NCBI GenBank assembly: GCA_040954595.2
Contig: CM082576.2
Location: 2,418,001-2,482,000 of the forward strand
Reading direction: 5' to 3'
DNA length: 64,000 bases
Source: Balanoglossus misakiensis
Taxonomy: Eukaryota > Hemichordata
The position numbers were made by a program, and so were the translations under genes. Positions 53,701 through 64,000 of this stretch are shown here, in pieces (position 1 is the first letter of the stretch; each line of letters starts with the position of its first letter). The notes under the pieces are model-generated. The model was not told the origin of the DNA. It made no database searches and saw only the letters and a program-made list of their open reading frames with translations.

Positions 53701-56700
53701 TGGGAAATCAACACTTCTTTCGAGAGAGTCAAGTCACCCCCTGAGGCAGGGTGCGATCACTTTGCTTTGCGACACACAACGATAATTCTCCAAGGCTATA
53801 CAGGTGTGTGCATTGTTATGGGAGCTGGAATCACAATCTGCACCCCAACACAGAGACACAGAGTTCTAGAAGGAGCCAGGTGGTTTTTAACTGTATAACT
53901 AAGATGGAAGACTTTCACACGATCTCTGACTGCTGTTTACATGCGGACAATGCATCTATAGAGAGAGGAGATTGGAAACCCTTACAAGTGTACACTTTGT
54001 ATTGAAACTGAATAAGCAACGGCACAACTAGGTTGGCAGAGTCAGAAGCGAACAGAAACACAGCTAGTTCACAGACATACTTTATTCTGACAACCTGGAT
54101 ATTATTGCGTACTGAAGTTTTATGCAGGCTATTTTGATAAAAATCAAATCCCTCTCAACTATGATTTCACTGAAACTTACATGTATCCAATTTCTTTCCT
54201 AAGTTATGTGGAAAGAGAGAGCTCAACATTTGTACACACCCTTCATGTGCAGAAACACTAGCGTTGCATATTACTGACATCAATACATTGTACATGGACA
54301 TAAAAATAACTGCCTTTCTCATCAAAATCTTATCCAATCCTTGAATTACTAGCCAAGATCATAAATCCAGCCTTCAAGCACAGCATCTGTAAAACAATGC
54401 TCATAAATCTCAAACATACTTATTATATATATGAAACAGCATTTTCTTTCAGTCAGATGTCATTAAAGGTCATTGATCAGCATGTGAAATCCCCTTCACT
54501 TTTTTTTATACCATTAATTCATGACGATAAAAAAACAGCCAGGATGAAATGCCCAACAGGCCAACTGCATCTACCTTGGAGGTTAACATTTTCTTGTTCT
54601 TTTCTTTTAATCATTCCAATTTGAATATGTTACTTTCTGCAGTTTAATAGGTCATGTGTTTCATCCTCTGTCTGGGTTAACCACACTTGTGGCAGCTCAT
54701 TCAGCGAATCTCATTACAGATGCAACTGGGCTGCATTTGTTATGCACGTTACACTTAAAGGGTAGTTAGAGTTGTAGGTATATTGATGCGCTGCGTGTGT
54801 GGTTCTGCATTTCACACAAACACTCCCAAAAACGCCTTGGGGGCAATCGGCATCGTGGAGTGTTGCACAACAGCATCAGAAGAATTGCTTTGCTTTTTCT
54901 TTTTGTTGCCTTCTACTGCATTTATCTCATGGAATCATAATGTAAGAAATTTATTTTAACTCTCTAAGTATGCAGTTGTTCATTGTCAAAGGAGAACAAA
55001 CACATATTGTTTAATTAATGATCTCATACAATATCAATTTTATACACATGATTTAAAATTTAAATAATTGATTTTTTTAGATGTTTGTATGTCATACAAA
55101 TTATTTCCAGGAATTCAACAGCGAAATAGACCCCACAAGCTTTTGCTCTGATCCTCTGATGGCCTATTACAGGACATTCAAATAGAACGCCAACAAGCCT
55201 CTCATGCAAAACTGCCTATTGCGCCTACATGGTTATACACATGTGGAATGTATGGATTCCAATAAACCAAACACGCAAACTCAGTTTACATTATTCTCAT
55301 CTAGCATGTATAATGATATCACAATTTACAAATAAAGGTCAAATTGACCAACTGACTTTTAAACAATGAAATATCTGAGATAATATAGCTGATAGAAACC
55401 TTGCTTGATTTAATATGCAGTCCAACCATAGACCCTGGTGGGAGAGCTCCAGGGTAAATGATCAAACCACGGGCACCTGGGGGTGGGGGGACGATAATTG
55501 GTCAAAACAAACTATGGTAGGGGTCTCTATCTTGCAACACTTGTATATGTGTACATTCTAGGATGTGAACACACTAAAAAAAATAGATAATTATGTTTTA
55601 CTAAATTATGAATACCACACTTCCTAAATTGGCCTGGAAATATGCATTATTGAAGAACTTTTAAAGCAGCCGAGATATAATTATGCCATCGGGTGTGACT
55701 GTGACAGGTATAATGAATGGGCAGTCTCCAGGTACATATACTGCATATTTGCTGGCCTCTAGGGGAATTCATTCTCTTTGCAGTCAAAAAGAATTGAAAT
55801 CATGGCCTCCACGTCAAATCAAGATTTCAAAGAAAGAGAAACACGAGTCCTCTGATGAAATAAAAATAACTCCTGCCAGGAGGATGGCATTTTTTTCTCA
55901 CTGAAAACTTTTTACAACAAATTGGTCATCTGAAGAAAACGTTTCAACAAGGCGCGCTCTGCATGCAACACCTCTAAATTCACACTATCACTTTTCTAAA
56001 CATAATTTCATTCCTGAGTATCAGCTTGATGCCTTCCATCCCCTGATGACGACAAAAATCTGGCAATCATTTGCCGGTCATCAGAAATGCTCGCAACATC
56101 AGCGGCGAAGTATTTTTTGTTATAATGATGGATAAACATGATCGCAGGATGGGTGCCACAGATGATAAATCAGTGATGATATTCAGATGAATCATAGCCG
56201 GGTATGTGGTATTTACATTGTGACTAACTCTAATGACTATTTAAAGCAATACCCCCATCATCACACTGTAGTGTAACAAAATAATTCCACTTTTACTTGT
56301 ATGCTTCATATCCCAGCCAATGTGCAAAATCTAATAATAACATTCTTCACTAACATGGCATAACTTAACCATCCGATTACTTTTTCATCTGGAGCCAATT
56401 TGGAATACACCTCAAATGTTATTTTCAAGAACGACTGGGCTATTTCAAGCAGTGTCCAAATGCTATTACTATAAATACCATGATATCAAATATGGTATAT
56501 TTTTTCTCAAAACAGGTTTCTAAAATTATCCTTGAAGAGCCATTTTCTGATCTCATAAATAAAGCAACATGTACCGCATTATTTTTATGAATGTCAATGT
56601 TATGCATTTCATAAATACTTGTATGTGCAATTACACCTTTTCTGTGTGCCTGTTTTAACTTTCATATAAACTTCAAAAACTAGTGCGATTGCCTAGCCCC

Positions 56701-59700
56701 AAAAAGACGATATGGGGTGAGCAGAAACAACCGCTGTGTCGTTGAGATTCATTTATATCCGCTCCTCCAGAAGGAAACAGGAAAAGTGCCCACTGTCGAG
56801 TACATCCATCAGAACGGGGTCACCAGCAAAGCTGGCAATGGATAGCCTTACAGCAGAACCTCTCATTCCTGGAATATTTCTAATACCCAGCACATGCAGA
56901 CATAGATCAGATGGGGATACAGTGATGTCACGGGGGCGTACAAAACGTTCTGGTATGTATGCCTGAACTGTAACTGTAAGATGCTGGAAGATTACAGACA
57001 TGTGCACGTTGGTATGGCAACCAGGCATCGAAGAACAACTGATCCTGGTTTCAGACGTTGAACTCGCATGCTCTTCTTAGATTAGCTAATAATCTACTAT
57101 CACCGCATTCAGATCAGGAGCAATCCTGAAGCTATATTTTTAATGACGTGCCATTAAAAAACACTCCACATATGAATTTTCAATTTGTCAAATTGGTTGT
57201 ATTTACCATAAGATTGGTCATAAAATCAGCTATAAAACTTAAGACTTTTTCAGAATTTCAGTGGCAGTCAAAACTCATCTCATAAACTATTCAAATTCAT
57301 CATGTACAAATGTAATCTATTCATATGCAAAATGATATTATGTCTCAAAATCTTGACTTCTGTCACTTTTCAACTCCCCATCCTTCGATTTTCTGCTGGA
57401 ATCTATAAAGATGTACAAATAAATCAAAAAGACTTTGAATTACATGTATGCCTTGAACAGAAAGGTCATACCCCATAGAGTTCTCTTAAACATCTGTCAG
57501 TGATATCTCAAATCTTGCGAAATATGTCTCTCACTCAGTGATCGGTGTGATAAAATCTTCTTCACTCGGCTGACCTACTTCTATGGAATTTATAGTCACA
57601 ATTATTTCCTGATAGTGAAAAGGGAGTGTTACTTTACCTTTTGTGTATTCCAACTAAATATAATTTGAGAAGTGAAAGTTATACATAACCGAAACAAGAA
57701 TTTTCTTCCTTCTGACTGAACACGTGGGAATGTGCAATGATAGTGAAACTGTTTAGCACAACAACAAAAATTCCATGACTATTGAAGTCACAATGTCTTC
57801 AAAATGACGCTGGATGTTTACTTTTAGTGCATCAAAACTGTTAAATATAATTTTCTGTTTGAAGAAAATGTGCCTTCTGCTGGCGGTGGTGTCTATCAAC
57901 CAACAGACCAACAGACAAAGGCTGACTCAGAAATACCGGCCCCGTAATTACAATTGGTAATCTCCAAGGATCAAATCAATTGAAATGATCATGTTTATTC
58001 ATTTTTAATACAATCAAGCAAATTTATCCACTGTGACACCAGGAAAGCTGCCACACACAGATACACGGAGGGCCGAGGGAAACATAAACATAAAAGGCTC
58101 CCTAAGTCAACTAAGACTGTGGGAAAGTGACAGGTCCAGTTACAAAATTAGCATACCTTCACGGACTGCTGCATTCTCATTGCTGAGCTCGACTTTGAGG
58201 GGATTATGACCAATAACATGTTGATATCAAATACAATGTGAATCACTTGTAATGGTGGCCAAACTAATAAATCAAGTACACGTACATGCTGATTTTGGGG
58301 GGAATTAATCAAATGATGACAAAGAGCTTTTTAATCAGCCATCCTCGCGTACTTCACGGAATGACAAAGATGAGGAACCCAATAAATAAAATGTTAATCA
58401 ATTTATGTCGTGTTTTGATCATCTTTCACTTGTTTTTATACCAAGGGAGTAGAAAACAGAATCAAATTGTGGGGTTTTGGACAACACTGGATACGGCTGA
58501 TTAATGGTATCAAACCTCAATCTAACGATGTTTGTTCTAGGTGCTCGCCAATATATCACGCCACAGCACCACTTGAATTTCCTCCTACCGTAATTTTACT
58601 AGAAGGTGTGCAAACATGGAACACCTACATGTGCACACGTAGTCAGGCAAGACTGCTAATGTATCCCTCGCACAATCTAGAAGCCTCATTCGATGGATTC
58701 TGATTCCACAATGGGAAATATCAGTGAGTGGAAGAATTGCTTGTCTGTGGTGAAATGTCAAAACCGAATGAAAAATCAACTGAGTGAGTTTACATGGTGA
58801 TCTTGTGTCTCTGCGAAATGCCAGAGAGATAATTTCCATTTGATTAAATGAGCTAACATGGAGATAAGTGAAGGAAAATAACATCTGGAATGCAGGGTCA
58901 TTTCAGGTGACTTTGACTGCTACATGTATAGTTTCAAGTGTTATAAATCTAAAGCTGTCAGCTCCCTGTGACATGATCAATTATTTGAATATGACCTGGA
59001 ACCGAAAGTTTTTATGTGAACCACACCATGACAAAAACTTAACAGACTTTAGTCTATTTCATTTATCAAAACATGGTACATTGTACATGTACATGTATTT
59101 GTTTGATTCTTATCAATCTGGTCACAAGAAAGATACATTTTCTTCATTCACTTTGGGATATCTGCAGACCATGGGCCCTGCATGTAGTGTACTGTACGTT
59201 CACTACGCCATAACAAAACTTATAGCCAGCACCTTAATTTGAGACTTAAGTCAGTACTTTTACTGGCAAAAAGGTATGTGTATTGTGTGCCAAAGAAGAT
59301 ATGTGACCCAACAATGATATTTGACCCAACGATGCTATTAAAACAGATGTTAACAAGGGCCACTTGAACCCAGCCACCACAGTTTGGTACAATACAACAC
59401 TAAATGCCCATGGCTCCATCGAATCTCACTAACCCAGACAGCCTCTGTTTAAGTCTGAATAAATTGAATTTAAAATACAAAACTTTACATGCTTGAGGAT
59501 TTGTAAGGATAAGAACTTTATTTGGTTAAGCAGTCACAGGAGTACGCGTTTAAGGCATCACAGGCTCTGAATGGGGCATTGGATATTTGAGCTTTACTTA
59601 AAATCACGCCTGTCAAAAAATAAATCTCTCCACATATGGTATTACAACCATTTCAATCTGACCTTGAAAAGCCATGACTTCTTAAAACAAAAATCTGCCC

Positions 59701-62700
59701 TATGTCAGGGTTACATGTGCCTCTTGCAAACTGGTGACCACTTAGAGGGGAAAGGTCAATGCTGTAAATAGGTCAGGGTTGTTTGAGGTCACTGTGGCCA
59801 TGCAGTCCTTCACTACCAATTTGTCATCACAGCTCAAGTGTTCAACCTGACTCAAGTCCAAGCCGACTAGATAGTGGTCACACCCCTTAATGTAAATTGG
59901 ACAGTAGTTTTTGACATCTATTCTCCCAGAGATCAACTATAAAGTAATAATAATGCTCCATCATTTTACGAGGACTGAGAATACATCTTTATTTGCAGCA
60001 AGTGATTGTCTGCTGAAAAGAGCTTAAAAATAGATATTACGGATCTTTACTTGTTTCCAATGATTCAACAAGACAAGCACTTCAAAAGGGCAAATGTTAG
60101 ACGTCTTGTGTTTCACTGAGAAGTGCGTCAGCATCCAAGAGAAATGTCTGTCAGGGTACTTGGGTTGGGGTATAGTGTTATGTTGGCATCCCTAGAATCT
60201 ATGAAACGGGTATGGACAAACTTTCCTGGAATGATGGATTGTAAACAAATCTTCAGGTCCACACCAAATGATAATTGTTTGTTAAATCCTCATCCTGACT
60301 TTGTTTTGAAATGCATTTACTCTGAGAGGCAGGAGGTTCGATCTGCTTGGATGGACAATAGAAATGGCAAATATGGATTGATCGTGTTTAATGCTTGTAT
60401 AAACATCAATTAATGATGACCAATTATCTCTCCAACTTCACAATTGATGGCAATCCATGCAAAGACATCCGCAGGAATCATAATTTATATACAGACTAGA
60501 GTCTCCTCAACAATAATAATGAGCAGTGTAATTCTGCATTCAACAAAAGACCTATCAACAATTTGACATTTTCAACTACGTCCAGGAATCTATGTATCAG
60601 ATCAGGTGACCAGCATAACAGACCACCTATTTCCTTTAGTAGTACTTTTTTGACAATATGAAAAACCTCTCCTCTCTTTTACAAACTGATCCAATTACCA
60701 GTCCATGCTGAAAATTGACTTCCTCTCAAGGCTTTGTTTTTTTAAGTCAAATATCGATGACAAGAGCTGCCTTTTACAGAAAGGAGGAGGAAGGGTGCAG
60801 TAATTTCCTTCTGGAATGAAACCCCTCACATAATTGAACATCCATGAATAGCTGATGTCAGTCGATGGCAATCTGCCAGATTGAAATTATTCATTACCTT
60901 GTTGTGTTCACAATGCCCACTTTCTGCGAGCATGTTTGATAAAAGACATCGAATTGTGTTCACAGATTATTTTCATACAATTGCTTTCAAAGTGGACTCC
61001 TAAACTCACTATGAAACCCACTTTAAGACTGCTTATCAATAATTTATGAATAGTGATGTTATTTTTAAAAACTGGACTTGGAAGCAACATCACTAACCAG
61101 GGAAAGAACTGAAGACACCAGCACTGCCCCCCCCCCCAAAGGAAGGGTGCCACAATGACTGACCCCTCGCTAATGTTGGCCATTTTGTTTCCATCCTGGC
61201 ATGACAGAGCTATGCATCTTGTAAACACACGGCGCTCTTGCCTTCAAGTTGTTTGGTCTGTGAGGCTCACAACCTCTCCATAAACCAAACAGCTGAAAAA
61301 CATATTTCAAACAGTTTACAGTAATACAATCTTGGGGATGTGTCATTTACACAGTAAAACATACTTGAAACAGACTTTATCTGCATTTATAATATGCATA
61401 TTGAAGCCATTTCATATTAGCTGACATCACTATTTATAAAGAACTAAAATTCCATTTCACAATCAGAAATGTCTGTGTCTCTATTACAATTTTTTTAATT
61501 TGAAAACTGTGGATGGGATGCGAGAATATGCAATGACCAATGAGGCCAGACACTTTGTTTATAATATATTTGGCAGTATCCAATTTTATGATGGATATAG
61601 CCTTTCCACAGCTTCTCTGATTGTATTTCTTCATGCTGGGGTGACAGAGAAGGCGATTTCCCATCTTGAGGCTCTCCCACCCATGATATATAAAACTCAG
61701 CCATCAACATTTTTATGGCATTGCTGATTGCATTCTTTCACAAATGGAATATTTATATGTATGTCAAAGCATCAGCAGAGTTTCACATATGGTGCTGAGA
61801 TCCCCACAACACAGTCTATAGCTATGCTACAGATGGTTTTCAAGCATACGTGTAGCTTTTATGGGGGGGGGGGGGGGGGGGGGGGGGAGTTCAGAATTCT
61901 ACTGTATTATACCATTGTCCAGAGATACATATGCATGCCAAGAGAACATGACATGCATGCAAAGTGCAATGTTCCTGATTTCTCTCTGGGTGGTGTGAAT
62001 TTTGTGAGAAAGGGCGGATTAATCTACCGTGACTGTAAACATATCCCTATATACTCTCAAAATAATGGTTGCAATGAAACAAAAATCGAGCTGACGTGGA
62101 CTTTTCCCACCATTTAGCTTGTAGCCACGTCAATTACGGTCACTCCCCTCGTCTTTTGTTCTCTGACTGAAGTTGCACTGAATTGATAGATCGCAAGGAA
62201 TACCCATCACAGCCATGAATGGGGTGCTCTTTGAGGCATTTACTCTCAAAGAAAGGGACGGTGCATCAGCACTGATAGGCTTTTAAGGCAATAAAACGAT
62301 GAGAAAAGAAGTCAGTTGGATATGCACAGGTGATGATGATAGCCTTCCACTGTAACCACCAATTCCAATGACATCCATGAGACTCTTCCCCTCCCCCTCC
62401 CCCAATCCACAACCATCACTTGCACTTTAACCCCTCTTCTAATGTTAGCTCCAAGGAAGGACACAGCAACAATTACCCAACAGGTACACATGTTACTCAG
62501 TTTTTGTTCCCAGTCATGAATAGAAAAAAAAAAGCCTCCTACACAGAAATAACCTTCACGGTGTCTTTTGATGTTTGAAAATAGCTGAAAAGAGGGCTGA
62601 GTTGTATTTCTCAGCACCCAATGCAGCAAAAGGGGTTTTTACACTGGGTCAAAGGTCGACCACTCCATGCAACACTCAGACAGGTCAGTACAGTACTTCC

Positions 62701-64000
62701 GGCGTTTGTGTGCTACAAAGCATTTCGTAAATACCCTATCATTGATTCTGGAGTGTGTGGGAGTCGGCTGAATCAGTGAACGTATTCGATAGGGTAGTCC
62801 ACCACTTTTTGCAAGGATATGTTTTGGCCAACCGGATGAGTAATGTGTCTAGAATGTGCCTCTTTCACATGTAAATGACCAAACATTCATATTCATGTTG
62901 GCCACATTAATTAACTACATGTATCAGATTTAAATCTGACCACAATCTGACATTGGGATTAATATTCCCAATTCAAAGCAACATGTTTTCTGAATTTGAA
63001 ATGAGGAACACATCAGGCAGTTTCTGAGCCAGGGATATGTCACTGGGGCCTTTTTTTATCTACGAAGTTAATTACTCGCAATCTGTCATGGAAAATGGTA
63101 CAGACAATGCTTGTAGACGGACATGATACTTCCTGAGATAGATAGATGTCAAGTGCACACTGAATTTAAATACCGGTACCATACATGTCAAGCCAACTTG
63201 GGGCGGAAATAACTTGAAAGCAGTGTGGTGGACAATTAAACCACGCCAGCAAGCATACATTAGAGAGGTGCTGTAATGAGAAGAGGGGGTGTTTGTTGGC
63301 AGGAAATTGTTATGAAGCAGACAGTATTGTTCCTTGTTATGGCCCTCTGGGGAAAAACAACACTCCTACCATTATCAATTCATCTAATTATTTCCTATGT
63401 CATGATTAAGGTTTCTATCAGAGGGCTATGTCGTTAAAATGGCAAAATGGTAGAAAAACATCAACATTTCTTCCATGGTTTTAATTGTGTCATTGTATTA
63501 TCATTGGATACTCAATATAAACTAGGGACAAAGTTATTGCAAGCACCCTGCATACAAAATTAGACCCTGGACCAGTATAACACAATAGACTGTATCTTTA
63601 CGAATCACTCAATGTTGTCATTCCCATGAGACTGTACATTGTATGTGTACTCTCTTGTTTCCAGAAGCCAAGTCATGGAAATATTCAGATACGTTTCAAA
63701 CTGTCTACCCATTGATTATCATAATCAATGGATTTTGTTCCCACAAGAATAAAAAGACAGTTATGTAATACAAAATTTTAAAGTTTTTAATAGCCAATCA
63801 AGGCTGGCTACATGATGGCATGATTATATTGACAGTTTGCTGATTTGGGTTTAATTAGAGTGTCAATGTGTGAATTGTCCACTTATGTCCCAAAGTAAAT
63901 TTGTTTTAAAGCAATTAAAGTAAGCCCAAATGAGCAGGTAATTGTATTTTCAAATGTTTCTCTACACTGTTGACTATATTATTGACCACTGCAATTTGTG
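50755..64000. other. Probable kindlin intron 1 and upstream DNA; no gene recognised
   Basis: About 13.2 kb upstream of the first visible kindlin exon. The visible exon starts in phase 1 with an AG acceptor, so at least one coding exon (F0 start, expected DGTWEL-like motif) lies further 5'. I could not find it here, so it is probably beyond 64 kb. An open minus-strand frame at 57028-56753 has a coding-like look but no recognised family. A G25 tract lies at 61863-61887 and a C12 tract near 61127. Confidence 0.55.
61863..61887 (+). repeat. G25 homopolymer
   Basis: Twenty-five consecutive G residues, the longest of several G/C tracts in the window (others near 241, 3496, 23679, 31882, 46230, 46707 and 61127). 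It could form a G-quadruplex. Its exact length may be unreliable. Confidence 0.9.

Noticed and set aside
50755-64000. Search for the first kindlin coding exon (DGTWEL/HIGGVML-like)
   Set aside because: No matching segment was found by eye on the minus strand. It is more likely beyond the window edge.

Overview
This window is eukaryotic and from an animal. Genes are split by GT-AG introns, A/T-rich non-coding DNA dominates, short ACATGTACATGT-type repeats and C/G homopolymers are common, and the recognisable proteins are metazoan (kindlin, K2P channels, a rhodopsin-class GPCR, animal-type DNPH1, SEC23). Compact DNPH1, a near-vertebrate SEC23 length and the general genome texture suggest an invertebrate, plausibly a deuterostome such as a hemichordate, echinoderm or amphioxus. 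The species cannot be fixed from the sequence alone.

Layout. (1) 0.4-10.7 kb: two tandem two-exon K2P potassium-channel genes on the + strand, each with its intron inside the first selectivity filter. (2) 15.4-16.9 kb, minus strand: a complete DNPH1 (2'-deoxynucleoside 5'-phosphate N-hydrolase) gene of four exons. Its last exon exists in two diverged, splice-compatible copies. (3) 17.0-17.8 kb: a foldback/MITE-like element with 103-bp inverted arms, lying between divergently transcribed DNPH1 and SEC23. (4) 18.2-37 kb, plus strand: a complete SEC23 gene with 17 coding exons encoding 764 aa, preceded by a likely non-coding exon. Its 8.85-kb intron 10 contains, on the opposite strand, a complete two-exon orphan class A GPCR. 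(5) 41.2-50.8 kb, minus strand: a kindlin (FERMT) gene with ten coding exons, tail-to-tail with SEC23. Only the first coding exon (N-terminal half of F0) is missing, probably beyond 64 kb. One kindlin intron holds a second foldback element (46.4-47.4 kb) whose arms carry a 13-bp minisatellite. (6) 50.8-64 kb: no gene recognised, probably kindlin intron 1 and upstream DNA.

The genes do not form one pathway. SEC23 is the Sar1 GAP of the COPII coat, DNPH1 cleans the nucleotide pool, kindlin activates integrins, and the K2Ps and GPCR are membrane signalling proteins. The points of most interest are the duplicated terminal exon of DNPH1, the nested GPCR, the kindlin integrin-contact change (QW to AW), and the K2P pair with intronic identity and a shifted stop. 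Exon coordinates were derived by hand from splice sites and checked by reading-frame arithmetic. Family assignments rest on remembered family sequences, not on a search.
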